Shown: positions 37,110 through 46,863 of the stretch, in pieces
How positions within the stretch are numbered: the stretch's first letter is position 1
Layout of the letters: each line of letters starts with the position of its first letter
Assembly: GCA_938084055.1 (NCBI GenBank)
Contig: CALKDK010000004.1
Location: 86,380 to 150,379 of the forward strand
Length of the DNA: 64,000 nt
Direction: 5' to 3'
Origin: an uncultured Luminiphilus sp.
GTDB taxonomy: Bacteria > Pseudomonadota > Gammaproteobacteria > Pseudomonadales > Halieaceae
The notes under the pieces: generated by a model
Told to the model about the DNA's origin: nothing
Seen by the model: only the letters and a program-made list of their open reading frames with translations
Databases searched by the model: none
Made by a program: the position numbers and the translations under genes

Positions 37110-38012
37110 ATGATTGATCGCGTGATGACCGTGATGCAGGACGATCTCGTCATGCTGGCACTGCCCCTATTTTTTACCGCACTGTTGATTGAGTGGGTTT
37201 GGGCGCAAAAGCAGTTCCGACCGGTGTATGAAAAACAGGACTTCTGGGCCTCCATGCGCATCATGGTGCTCACGGTCTTTGTCGACCTGCCCCCAAAGTT
37301 CATCGGCATCGGCCTGATGTTTGTTTGTTATGAATTTTCTCCCCTCAGTGGCTGGGTGGGTCGGGGAGCGCCGTGGTGGGTACTGCTCTTCTTTCTGGAC
37401 GATCTCACCTATTATCTGTTCCACAGGGGTAATCATGAAGTTCGCTGGATGTGGGCGGGACATGCTTCCCATCACAACTCCCAGTACTACAACCTCGGTA
37501 CAGCGCTCCGGCAGGGGGTAGGGGAACGGGTGTCCAAGTACCTGTTCTGGTGTCCACTGGCATTGCTGGGCTTTGATCCCGTCATGATTGTCACCATGAT
37601 GAGCGTCAGCCTGATATACCAATACTGGCTGCATACCGAGGCCATTGACCGGATGCCGCGCTGGTACGAGTTTGTTTTCAACACACCATCCCATCATCGC
37701 GTGCATCACGGCTCAAACACCCGCTATCTCGATCGCAACCATGGCGCAACACTGATCATCTGGGATCGTCTGTTGGGAACCTTTAGCGAGGAACTCCGCT
37801 CTGAGCCGGTGCGCTATGGGCTGACCCAGAATATTGAGTCCCACAAAGTGATGGATGTCGCTTTTGGCGAGTACCAGCGGATGACGCAGGACGTCCACCG
37901 CGCCGACCGATGGCAGGATAAATTGGCCTACCTGGTCAAAGCGCCGGGCTGGAGCCATGACGGTCCGGATAAGCGCTCCAACACCCTGCGTCGAGAAGCG
38001 GGCATCACCTAA
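37110..38012 (+). CDS. Sterol desaturase / fatty-acid hydroxylase family protein
   Basis: His boxes HRGNH, HASHHN, HRVHHG; several TM segments; start set at MIDRVMTV. Confidence 0.92.
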   Translation: MIDRVMTVMQDDLVMLALPLFFTALLIEWVWAQKQFRPVYEKQDFWASMRIMVLTVFVDLPPKFIGIGLMFVCYEFSPLSGWVGRGAPWWVLLFFLDDLTYYLFHRGNHEVRWMWAGHASHHNSQYYNLGTALRQGVGERVSKYLFWCPLALLGFDPVMIVTMMSVSLIYQYWLHTEAIDRMPRWYEFVFNTPSHHRVHHGSNTRYLDRNHGATLIIWDRLLGTFSEELRSEPVRYGLTQNIESHKVMDVAFGEYQRMTQDVHRADRWQDKLAYLVKAPGWSHDGPDKRSNTLRREAGIT

Positions 38013-38128
38013 CGCACCCTGTGGTTGTACCCCCAACGCCAACGAGGCGCCTCGGGGGATGTGGGCACAGGCCCGGTACCGCTGCCCCAATAGGGTTTTG
38101 GCCCCCGCCCCAACCTATATTTCTTTTT

Positions 38129-38154
38129 AGAATATAAAAATTATTTTATATTCT
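38129..38154. promoter_or_regulatory. Perfect AT-rich palindrome AGAATATAAAA-ATTA-TTTTATATTCT upstream of the sulfite reductase gene
   Basis: 11-bp arms, 4-nt spacer, ending 61 nt upstream of the 38216 start; flanked by direct TTCTTTTT repeats. Confidence 0.6.
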
Positions 38155-38215
38155 TTTTGTCCCGCCGTTGATCTGGTTAGAGTGCCGAGTGTTTCCCTGT
38201 GACGCGTAGCATTTT

Positions 38216-39850
38216 ATGTACCAGTACAACGCAATTGACCAGGCTATCGTAGACGCGCGCGTTGCCCAGTTTGCCGAACAGATGGACCGTTACCTGCAAG
38301 GTTCATTGAGCGATGAGCAGTTTGCCCCCCTGCGACTGCAAAATGGTCTTTACCTGCAGCGACACGCCCCCATGCTGCGTGTCGCCATTCCCTATGGCAC
38401 CCTGGACAGCAGACAGCTGCGTAAACTTGCTGACATTGCCCGGCGCTTTGACAGAGGTTACGGACACTTTACTACCCGTCAGAATATCCAGTTCAACTGG
38501 CTTGATATGGCGGAGGTCCCCGAGGTTTTGGGCGAGCTTGCCAAGGTGCAAATGCATGCCATCCAGACCAGCGGAGCCTGCATACGCAACACCACGACCG
38601 ACCCCCTCGCGGGCGCCGTTGCCGACGAAGCCATGGACCCAAGAGTGGTGTGTGAGCTCATACGCCAGTGGTCGACCCTCCATCCGGAATTCGCTTCCCT
38701 ACCCCGTAAATTCAAGATCGCGGTGACCGCCACAGACACCGACCGGGCCGCCATCGAAGTCCACGATATTGGTATTCGGCTGAAGCGGCACGCCGTCCAT
38801 GGCGTGGCTTTTGACCTTTGGGTCGGAGGTGGCCTGGGGCGCACACCGGTCATCGGTCGGCGATTACTCGCCGATTTACCCGTCGCAGAACTTCGTAACT
38901 GGCTGACAGCTGCCTTACGCGTCTACAACCTCGCTGGACGCAGGGACAACAAGTACAAGGCCCGCATCAAGATCCTGGTCAATGCCATGGGCTTGCAGGC
39001 GTTTCGTGAGCAGGTTACCCATCGCTATCTGTCTGACCACGACCCCGCCCTGCGCATCCAGGCGCGGGAGTTGGATGACCTGGCGGCATGTTTTAGCAGG
39101 CCACTCGAGCCCCGACTCGATGTGCCGCTACCCGCAGCCCCAGAATTCCAGCGGTGGTTCGGGCAAAACACCCGTCCCCACCGGGTATCGGGCTATCGGG
39201 TTGTCTTCCTGTCGCTCAAGCGGCCTGGAACGGCGCCGGGTGACGTGACCGCCACACAGATGGAAGCAGTCGCAGCGCTGGCTGAAAAATTCAGCCTCTC
39301 GGAAATAAGGACCACCCACGATCAGAACCTGGTCCTGCCCCACGTGGACTGCAGTGATCTCGAATCACTCTGGCGGGCGCTGGCAGCGCAAGATCTGGCC
39401 CACCCCAACATCAATTTAATATCGGATAGCATCGCCTGCCCCGGCATCGATTTCTGCAGCCTGGCCAATGCACCGTCACTGTCACTGGCCGAGGCGCTTC
39501 ACGAGACCTTTGCCGATCTTGAAGAGCAGATGGCTATTGGACCTTTGGAGGTCAAGATATCCGGCTGCATGAACGCCTGCGGCCACCACCATATTGGACA
39601 CATCGGCATCCTGGGCGTGGAGAAAAAAGGAGAGCCCTGGTACCAACTCACAATCGGTGGCCGCGACCAGAACGGCGTCGTTCTGGGCGAACGCCTTGGA
39701 CCAGCCGTACCCCACGATGCCGTCCTGCCACTTATACGCCGTGTGGTCGACCGCTACCTCGCCGAACGGCAACAGGGTGAAATTTTTGTGGACTACGTAG
39801 CGCGCTGCGGAATCAAGTCACTCAAGGAGGTCAGCTATGCCACTCATTGA
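38216..39850 (+). CDS. cysI: Nitrite/sulfite reductase (siroheme/4Fe-4S hemoprotein), CysI-type
   Basis: HFTTRQNIQFNW; CPGIDFC and SGCMNACGHHH 4Fe-4S/siroheme motifs. Confidence 0.92.
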   Translation: MYQYNAIDQAIVDARVAQFAEQMDRYLQGSLSDEQFAPLRLQNGLYLQRHAPMLRVAIPYGTLDSRQLRKLADIARRFDRGYGHFTTRQNIQFNWLDMAEVPEVLGELAKVQMHAIQTSGACIRNTTTDPLAGAVADEAMDPRVVCELIRQWSTLHPEFASLPRKFKIAVTATDTDRAAIEVHDIGIRLKRHAVHGVAFDLWVGGGLGRTPVIGRRLLADLPVAELRNWLTAALRVYNLAGRRDNKYKARIKILVNAMGLQAFREQVTHRYLSDHDPALRIQARELDDLAACFSRPLEPRLDVPLPAAPEFQRWFGQNTRPHRVSGYRVVFLSLKRPGTAPGDVTATQMEAVAALAEKFSLSEIRTTHDQNLVLPHVDCSDLESLWRALAAQDLAHPNINLISDSIACPGIDFCSLANAPSLSLAEALHETFADLEEQMAIGPLEVKISGCMNACGHHHIGHIGILGVEKKGEPWYQLTIGGRDQNGVVLGERLGPAVPHDAVLPLIRRVVDRYLAERQQGEIFVDYVARCGIKSLKEVSYATH

Positions 39851-40202
39851 TGTTTCGGGTAGTCCGACATCCCAGGCCTTGCCGCCCGCCACAGGCATCA
39901 CTGAAGCCAACACCACGTCTGTGGGACACGCCCCGGTCGTGACGCTGGTCTTCGATGGGCCGACAGACGGCAAAGCCTTTTCTGCCGCTGCAGTACTCCG
40001 GTCCGAGGGTTACGCCGGCACCCTGGTGGGTATTGGTCCAGTGGGCATCGACCGGTTAACGCAGGGTTTTCGTGTCGGATTTGACTTGCTGGAAATAACG
40101 GATACCGAGCTACAGCAACTGAAACCCTGCCATCTGGCACCCTTCCCCCACCACTATCAACCCAACCCAAACGGCCATCCCGCACTGAAGAAAAGCGCAT
40201 GA
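39837..40202 (+). CDS. DUF934 protein associated with sulfite reduction
   Basis: FSAAAVLRSEGYAGTLVGIGPVGIDRLTQGFRVGFDLLEI; overlaps the cysI and cysG ends. Confidence 0.85.
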   Translation: MPLIDVSGSPTSQALPPATGITEANTTSVGHAPVVTLVFDGPTDGKAFSAAAVLRSEGYAGTLVGIGPVGIDRLTQGFRVGFDLLEITDTELQQLKPCHLAPFPHHYQPNPNGHPALKKSA

Positions 40203-41602
40203 ACACACCGCTACCCTTCCAACTGCAAATCTCCGGACGGCCCGTCTTACTGATCGGGCATGGTGAAGCAGCTGAGGCCAAGGCCCGGCTGCTGGCTGAG
40301 CGAGAGGCCGTGATTACCCACTGGCCAGCCGCGCCGTCGCCGGAACAGATCCAGCGGGCTACTGAGGCCAACCGGTCTGCGGCCACCCGATTTGCACTGG
40401 TGGTCATCGCTGAAATTTCAGACTGGACCACTGCACTGATCCCCTGGATTGAAGAGGAGCGCCTGCTACTCAACGCGGTGGACGCACCCCACCTGTCACA
40501 GGGATTCATACCCGCCATTGTGTCCAGAGGTCGGGTTCAGATTGGTATAGGTACCGGAGGCAGTTCTCCAGTGCTGGCTCGTTTTGTCCGCACCCGTCTT
40601 GAACAGGCCCTGCCCCAGGGGTTGGAGCGGTTGGCTGCATTGGCAGATCGCTGGCAGTTGCGGGTCAGGGAGGCAATCGGTGATATCAGCACCCGCCGCA
40701 AGTTCTGGGAACGACACTTGGCGGGCCCCGCGGGGCAGGCTGCACTTGATAATGACCCTGAAGCGGCAGACGCAAACCTGGAGGCGGCGCTGTCAGCAAA
40801 ACACCCCGTGTCGGGTCGGGTTTCCCTGGTCGGTGCAGGACCCGGTGATGCCGCCCTGATGACCCTAAAGGGGCTCCAGCGGCTGCAGGAAGCTGACGTC
40901 GTGCTATTTGATAAATTAGTCAGTCCCGAAGTACTCAGTCTGGCCAGAAGAGATGCCCAGCTGGAGGATGTGGGCAAACGTCGGGGTCATTGTCCGACAC
41001 CGCAGGCAGACATTAACGCCCGCCTTATCGATTTGGGCCAGCGGGGCCTGACCGTCTGCCGCCTGAAAGGCGGTGACCCCTACCTGTTTGGCCGTGGCGG
41101 TGAAGAGGCCCTGGCACTTGTCGAGGCCGGTATCTCCGTGGAGGTCGTGCCAGGCATTACGACGGCCAGTGCCACCGCAGCTGCCACAGGCATGCCGCTC
41201 ACCCATCGACGCCTGGCAAGATCAGTACGCTTCATTACGGGCCATCTCGCCCTTGAGCAGAGTGAAACGGATTGGCAGCCCCTGGCTCTCGGTCAGGAGA
41301 CGCTGGTGATCTACATGGGCTTCAGCCATCTTGTGACCATTGCTGGACGCCTCAAGGAGGCCGGCCTGGCACCCTCTACCCCCTTCGCGCTCATTCAGAA
41401 TGCGACGACCCCACGCCAACGCATCGTCCATGGTGAACTTGGACAACCCGCCCGGGCGACCCAAAAAATGAACCTTGAGGACGGTCCCGTGCTCATCATC
41501 GTGGGTGAGACCACGCGGCTAGCGAGCCAAATAAAACCGCCTCTGGAACCCGGGCAGGAGGAATCCAACACCGATCCGCTGTTCTGGCTCCGCAGTGCCT
41601 GA
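40199..41602 (+). CDS. cysG: Siroheme synthase (uroporphyrinogen-III methyltransferase / precorrin-2 dehydrogenase / ferrochelatase)
   Basis: VSLVGAGPGDAALMTLKGLQRLQEADVVLFDKLVS; LKGGDPYLFGRGGEE; VVPGITTASATAA; N-terminal siroheme domain. Confidence 0.95.
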   Translation: MNTPLPFQLQISGRPVLLIGHGEAAEAKARLLAEREAVITHWPAAPSPEQIQRATEANRSAATRFALVVIAEISDWTTALIPWIEEERLLLNAVDAPHLSQGFIPAIVSRGRVQIGIGTGGSSPVLARFVRTRLEQALPQGLERLAALADRWQLRVREAIGDISTRRKFWERHLAGPAGQAALDNDPEAADANLEAALSAKHPVSGRVSLVGAGPGDAALMTLKGLQRLQEADVVLFDKLVSPEVLSLARRDAQLEDVGKRRGHCPTPQADINARLIDLGQRGLTVCRLKGGDPYLFGRGGEEALALVEAGISVEVVPGITTASATAAATGMPLTHRRLARSVRFITGHLALEQSETDWQPLALGQETLVIYMGFSHLVTIAGRLKEAGLAPSTPFALIQNATTPRQRIVHGELGQPARATQKMNLEDGPVLIIVGETTRLASQIKPPLEPGQEESNTDPLFWLRSA

Positions 41603-41612
41603 GGAGGTTGTC

Positions 41613-42299
41613 ATGCACGGGGCAAAGACAATCCGGGCTACCCGGGGGGTTGCCTGGGACCTGGCGGCTCTGAATGAGACATTCGCCTCGGCGACGCCGG
41701 AAAGCATTGTTCGCTGGGCGCTCGCACAGGGCGTACGCACGCTGACCAGCACGAGTTTCGGTGCGCACGCGGCGGCTACCCTACACCTGGTTCAGCAGCT
41801 CGATCCCAGTGCGGCCACCGTCTGGGTTGACACCGGTTTTGCCGGTGACCCGACGCGGCATTTCGCCCGAGAGCTGGCGGCGCAACTCAAACTCAAGCTG
41901 ACCGTTTACCGCCCGCAGCGCCACCCACTGGCCTGCCTGGCGCGACTCAATATCAGCGATCTGGCGAACATAAATGAGCAACAGCGCCAGGAACTCGCAG
42001 AGGAAATCAAGCTTGAACCCTTTCAGCGCGCCCTCGATGAGTTCGCTGCCCAGATCTGGATCAGCGGTATTCGGGCGGAGGAGACGGCATTTCGCTCAAA
42101 CCTGGAGATTGCCAGCTGGGACGAACGCGGCATATTGAAGATTTCACCCTTCCTGAAGGCCAGCGCAGCGGATATGGATGACTACCTGCGCCGCCACAAC
42201 CTGCCTTTGGGCCCCGCTGTGTACGACCCCACAAAAGCAGCCCAGCACCTGGAGTGTGGACTGCATACGCGACGATCCACCGCCAATCCTGTGGGCTAG
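41613..42299 (+). CDS. cysH: Phosphoadenylylsulfate reductase-type enzyme
   Basis: VWVDTGF; ISGIRAEET; KISPF; C-terminal ECGLH; SD GAGGAGG before ATG 41613. Confidence 0.92.
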   Translation: MHGAKTIRATRGVAWDLAALNETFASATPESIVRWALAQGVRTLTSTSFGAHAAATLHLVQQLDPSAATVWVDTGFAGDPTRHFARELAAQLKLKLTVYRPQRHPLACLARLNISDLANINEQQRQELAEEIKLEPFQRALDEFAAQIWISGIRAEETAFRSNLEIASWDERGILKISPFLKASAADMDDYLRRHNLPLGPAVYDPTKAAQHLECGLHTRRSTANPVG

Positions 42300-42303
42300 T
42301 CTC

Positions 42304-42684
42304 TCAGGGCTTTATGGCGGTCCTGTTTTCACCGCCGTCCCCGATCGTGGGATCCCAGTAGACATAGATACTGATGTCAGTCATGCGAAAAATCAGTCCG
42401 GCGGGGCCGAGCCCGGACTGACGGTAAACTGCCCGTCCATCATCATCAACGAAATTGCCAACCGCCTCTCCCGTAGGGGATAACTGGTGGCTGACACCAT
42501 CCGAGCGATAGATGCGGATATAACCCTGCCGCTGTGAGAATGTGCAGGGTAAGACGGCAATGGCCTTGTCTTCGCCGCGTGGATAAACATCGCAACGGGC
42601 ATCGACCGTGTCAGCCCCTGCCGGCATCGCCAGCACCGCGCCCAATAGAAGCCAGGGCGCGGACCGCGCCGCCGAACCCTTCAT
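42304..42684 (-). CDS. Hypothetical exported 126-aa protein
   Basis: Signal peptide APWLLLGAVLAMPAGADT; start overlaps the upstream gene's stop by 1 nt. Confidence 0.65.
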   Translation of the reverse strand: MKGSAARSAPWLLLGAVLAMPAGADTVDARCDVYPRGEDKAIAVLPCTFSQRQGYIRIYRSDGVSHQLSPTGEAVGNFVDDDGRAVYRQSGLGPAGLIFRMTDISIYVYWDPTIGDGGENRTAIKP

Positions 42685-43859
42685 TAGGGCGCCTCAACCT
42701 TGAAAGTAAGACCTGCATGGGCCTGGAGGCGATCGATCAATGGCTGGCCCATGGCAGCAGCTGGCGTTTGTACGCCACCGGAACCGAGGCCCGGATTCAT
42801 GAGCAGGCACAGTGCCGCTTCAGCCAGCATTTTGGAGGTTGATCCATAGCCGGGGTCCCGATCCCCCGAAACAGAGGTCATGAGCATGTCACCCGATGGG
42901 CTCTCAGCGACAAAAAGTGTTTCGTAATTCCCCGCCTCGCGCTCCTCCCTGGATGGCCCCTCACCGGGCTTTAGGGGACTCGTCGCAAGGGTATTGTCCT
43001 TGGCCACAAATTCAGCAGTGGCCTTGCCCTGGTCACCGTCACCCGTTAGCAGCATTTCGTCATAGGCAAATGCTTCGCCATAGGGATGTCCCATCAGAAA
43101 GTTTGACCGGTGGATATTCTTGCTGTTGATCGTGGCCATGATAAAAGGCGCAGACCAGCTGCTGAGTTCCTCGTCATAACGGGGCTCATTGCCATTGGGC
43201 TGCGTTGGCCCCGTGAAGCCGCCGGTAAGCGCAAAAGGGTTGAGTAATGTTGTAATGATGTCAGGGTTTTCAGCCGCAGCAGCCATGGTGGCGCGCAGCG
43301 ATGCGATGGTCCCGCCGGAAAAACTACCGTTCATGGCACGGACGCGGCCTTTTACCCGACTGACCGGTGACCCCGTGATGGCTTTGGCGTGCTCCTGCAG
43401 GTGAAAAACACCGAGGTCAAAGGGGATGGAATCAAAGCCACAGGAGTGGACAATCCGTGCACCCGAGCGCTGCGCCAAACTGTGGTAGGCCTCAATGGTG
43501 TGCTGCATCCACGCCGGCTCACCGCTGAGATCAACGTAATCCGTGCCGTGGGTTGCACACTGGCGCACCAACTCCTCACCATACAGCTGGTAGGGACCCA
43601 CCGTGGTGATGACGACCCGGGTGGCTAGCACCATTGCCCGCAGTGACTCAGGGTCATCACTGTCCACCGCGATCAGTGGTATGGCGTCGGGGATCCCCAT
43701 CTCCGCCCGAACCGCGGCCAGCTTATCGATGGACCGACCGGCCATCGCCCAGCTGAAGTCGGCGTCGGGGTACTGTTCGTTGAGGTACTCGGCTACGAGG
43801 CGGCCGGTGTACCCTGAGGCGCCAAAAACCACGAGATCATACTGTTTTTCAGGGTCCAT
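42684..43859 (-). CDS. Saccharopine dehydrogenase-like / trans-acting enoyl reductase family protein
   Basis: YDLVVFGASGYTGRLVAEYLNEQYP; YVDLSGEPAWMQHTIEAYHSLAQRSGARIVHSCGFDSIPFDLG; start set at MDPEKQ. Confidence 0.9.
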   Translation of the reverse strand: MDPEKQYDLVVFGASGYTGRLVAEYLNEQYPDADFSWAMAGRSIDKLAAVRAEMGIPDAIPLIAVDSDDPESLRAMVLATRVVITTVGPYQLYGEELVRQCATHGTDYVDLSGEPAWMQHTIEAYHSLAQRSGARIVHSCGFDSIPFDLGVFHLQEHAKAITGSPVSRVKGRVRAMNGSFSGGTIASLRATMAAAAENPDIITTLLNPFALTGGFTGPTQPNGNEPRYDEELSSWSAPFIMATINSKNIHRSNFLMGHPYGEAFAYDEMLLTGDGDQGKATAEFVAKDNTLATSPLKPGEGPSREEREAGNYETLFVAESPSGDMLMTSVSGDRDPGYGSTSKMLAEAALCLLMNPGLGSGGVQTPAAAMGQPLIDRLQAHAGLTFKVEAP

Positions 43860-43962
43860 AACTGTTCCTGTTGTTGTGACAAAGAAGACCGGCCTGTACT
43901 CACACCCCGCCGGCGCTAGATAATGGCGGGCCAAGACTGACGGTACAACCCCAAAGGGTGCT

Positions 43963-44580
43963 TTGATGACACTGAATACGTCGCCCGCAGCTGAACGCAA
44001 TCGCCCATTCATACTGCAGGTGTTGCAGAACCACCTGCCGTCCACGGGCACCGTCCTTGAAATTGCCAGCGGTACCGGACAACATGCCGTATTCATCGCC
44101 CCGGCGCTCGCACCCCGGGTATGGCAACCCAGCGACTGTCACGCCGGCGCCCTTGAAAGCATCAACAGCTGGCAGCACGCCCAGCCCTGCCCCAACCTTG
44201 CGGAACCTCTCCTGCTGGACGTCCTGGAGCAACCCTGGCCCGTAGAATTGCACCCCCGGCAACCCCCCATTACGGCTGTTGTGGCAATTAACATGATTCA
44301 CATTGCCCCATGGCGCTGCTGTGAAGCGCTCCTCGACGGGGCGCACCGCATACTGCCTTCCGGCGGCGTGCTGTACCTCTACGGACCATTTAAACGTGAT
44401 GGCTTGCATACGGCCCCCTCCAACGAGGCGTTTGACACCGACCTGAAGTATCGAGACCCCGAATGGGGCATCCGGGATCTCGAGGAAGTTACAGAAGCAG
44501 CGGCAGCACGTGCCCTCAAGCAAACCGCCGTGATCGAAATGCCAGCCAATAATCTCTCGGTTCTGTTCACCCGCCGCTGA
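43963..44580 (+). CDS. DUF938 family SAM-dependent methyltransferase
   Basis: VLEIASGTGQHAVFIAP; INMIHIAPWRCCEALLDGAHRILPSGGVLYLYGPF. Confidence 0.9.
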   Translation: MMTLNTSPAAERNRPFILQVLQNHLPSTGTVLEIASGTGQHAVFIAPALAPRVWQPSDCHAGALESINSWQHAQPCPNLAEPLLLDVLEQPWPVELHPRQPPITAVVAINMIHIAPWRCCEALLDGAHRILPSGGVLYLYGPFKRDGLHTAPSNEAFDTDLKYRDPEWGIRDLEEVTEAAAARALKQTAVIEMPANNLSVLFTRR

Positions 44581-45310
44581 GCATGACTTCCGCTACCCGG
44601 CGCTGGTCAGCACCCTGATCAATAACGATATGGACCCGTCGCTCCAGGGCATAGGCATCGGTATCACCGTTGTCGGCCAGGGACTGGCTTTCCCCATGTG
44701 CAACCACCGTCAGGCGACCTGCTGAGACGCCCGACGCTACCAACTGCTCGGCCACCCGCTCCGCCCGCGCCCGGGAAAGAACCATGTTGGCGTCGGAGCC
44801 ACCCCGTGGATCCGCATAGCCAGTAATGCGCACGGTCAATTCATCATTACGGTTCAGGAACGTAGCGAGCAAGGCGAGTCGTTCCTGTCCCGGGCCAGTA
44901 AGTTGACTGTCATTGGTGCGAAACAACATTTCGAGCTGCAACTGCTCAAGCGCCAGCTGCGCAAATTGAGCCTGCTCCCTCAGCGCTCCATTGAGATCTG
45001 ACTCCGCGCGCGCCAACGCGTGTCTGGTGGTGGCCAGCTGCGTCTGCACCGTAACCAGGTCTGTTCTGGCCACAGCCAGATCGGCCGCGGTTTCTTCGAG
45101 TTCCCCCGCCTGCCCCACCTCATTGACCAACCAACCTGCACCCAGACTGCCCAGCACAAATCCCACGGGGCCCGCGGCAGCCGTTGAAATCGCAATGGTT
45201 GTGAGAGCGGTCAGCTCCTGCTTCGTAGCCGTTTCAATCGCACTCGCCGACTGTGTAAACAATGCCGCTGACAACGTCATAACCGAGGCACCTACCATTA
45301 AAGGTTTCAT
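44567..45310 (-). CDS. OmpA family protein (DUF4398/coiled-coil-like N-terminus, OmpA C-terminus)
   Basis: VRITGYADPRGGSDANMVLSRARAERVAEQLVASGV; signal peptide; start at MKPLMV. Confidence 0.88.
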   Translation of the reverse strand: MKPLMVGASVMTLSAALFTQSASAIETATKQELTALTTIAISTAAAGPVGFVLGSLGAGWLVNEVGQAGELEETAADLAVARTDLVTVQTQLATTRHALARAESDLNGALREQAQFAQLALEQLQLEMLFRTNDSQLTGPGQERLALLATFLNRNDELTVRITGYADPRGGSDANMVLSRARAERVAEQLVASGVSAGRLTVVAHGESQSLADNGDTDAYALERRVHIVIDQGADQRRVAEVMLSGG

Positions 45311-45430
45311 AAAAATCTCCTGAACATTAAGTATTGAACGACCCCCATGGCCGATGGCGTCATTCAATCCCGCGAGACAGGTGCCCCTGGTGCGCCAATC
45401 TGTATAAGCTGGGCGGAATTCTGCTGAAAA

Positions 45431-46537
45431 ATGGCAGGGGAACCGAGACGGACCAAAGAGATCGCCGTGAAAAAGATCATTCACATAGATGCCGACTGCT
45501 TCTTTGCCGCCATCGAGATGCGTGATGACCCCTCTCTTGTAAACAGACCCTTTGCCGTAGGTGGTAGTGCTGAGGGGCGCGGGGTGCTGACCACCTGCAA
45601 CTATCCGGCCCGGGAATATGGTGTCCGGTCCGCCATGCCGACGGCGCAGGCCTACCGGCTCTGTCCTGAGCTTCTCGTCGTACCGGTGAACATCGCCAAA
45701 TACCGGGGGGTGTCCGCACAGATGCTGGACATTTTTGAGCGCTTTACCGATCTGATTGAACCCCTGTCCCTTGACGAAGCCTTCCTTGATGTCACCGATA
45801 TCACTCTGTTTTCCGGGTCAGCGTCACGGATTGCTGAGGTCATTCGCACTGCGGTGCGGTCCGAGCTGGGCATCACGGTGTCCGCCGGCGTGTCGGTCAA
45901 TAAATTCATCGCCAAAGTGGCCTCAGACTGGCACAAACCCGATGGACTCAAGGTTGTTACCCCTGATGAAGTGGACAGCTTTTCCGCTGCCCTCAACGTC
46001 AGGGCTATACCCGGCGTCGGACCAGTCACGGCGGAGAAGTTAAAACGCATGGGATTCAACACCTGCAAAGACCTGCGCAGCGCAGATCCACTCAAACTGA
46101 AGCGTCGATTTGGAAGCTTTGGCCAGACCCTGATGGAACGCGCTCATGGACAGGACCGGCGGTCAGTCAATACGCAACGTATCCGTAAATCCGTAAGCGT
46201 GGAGCACACCTACAGCAATGACCTGGCAAACGGCGACTCCTGCGTGGCAAAACTGCCCGGCCTTCTCGAAGAACTCACCACACGCATGGCAAAGACCAAC
46301 CTGACCCGTCGCATTCGAAAAGCCTATGTAAAAATCAAGTTCAACGACTTCTCAACCACCACCGTGGAACGCGTGGGCACAACGGCGACGCTGGATGACT
46401 ATCGAGAACTGCTGCTTGACGGACTCGCCCGCAGGGACCTGCCGGTAAGACTGCTGGGGCTGGGCGTCAGACTGGATCCCGATGTACCCGAACGCTTTGA
46501 GCAGCTGCCATTTCGTATTGAAGAGCGGTCGTTCTAG
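45431..46537 (+). CDS. dinB: DNA polymerase IV
   Basis: KIIHIDADCFFAAIEMRDDPSL; SLDEAFLDVT; IPGVGPVTAEKLKRMG. Confidence 0.97.
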   Translation: MAGEPRRTKEIAVKKIIHIDADCFFAAIEMRDDPSLVNRPFAVGGSAEGRGVLTTCNYPAREYGVRSAMPTAQAYRLCPELLVVPVNIAKYRGVSAQMLDIFERFTDLIEPLSLDEAFLDVTDITLFSGSASRIAEVIRTAVRSELGITVSAGVSVNKFIAKVASDWHKPDGLKVVTPDEVDSFSAALNVRAIPGVGPVTAEKLKRMGFNTCKDLRSADPLKLKRRFGSFGQTLMERAHGQDRRSVNTQRIRKSVSVEHTYSNDLANGDSCVAKLPGLLEELTTRMAKTNLTRRIRKAYVKIKFNDFSTTTVERVGTTATLDDYRELLLDGLARRDLPVRLLGLGVRLDPDVPERFEQLPFRIEERSF

Positions 46538-46557
46538 GGCCGTGCAATCGCCCCCGG

Positions 46558-46863
46558 CTAGATCAGGTAAGGCAGCCCCCAATAGACGCCCATTGCGGTG
46601 ATCAGGACATAAATGTGGTTGCGCGTCAGCAGCGCAACCACGGCAGCCGTCCCCAGGCCGGCAACCTCCCGAAGAGCCGGGACGGGATCTCCGCCGGGGC
46701 TTACCAACATGGTCATTACCAAGGCCGCCATCACCGCAGGTGCCACATATTCAAGAGCCCTGAGAGCCAATGGGGGAAACGTTTTACCGGACAGGGCGAG
46801 TATGAAAATTGCCCGCATGGCATAACTACCGAGCCCCATGAGAAAAATTGTCAGCAAAATCAT
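46558..46863 (-). CDS. azlD: AzlD branched-chain amino acid transport subunit
   Basis: MILLTIFLMGLGSYAMRAIF..LRALEYVAPAVMAALV; partner of AzlC. Confidence 0.88.
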   Translation of the reverse strand: MILLTIFLMGLGSYAMRAIFILALSGKTFPPLALRALEYVAPAVMAALVMTMLVSPGGDPVPALREVAGLGTAAVVALLTRNHIYVLITAMGVYWGLPYLI

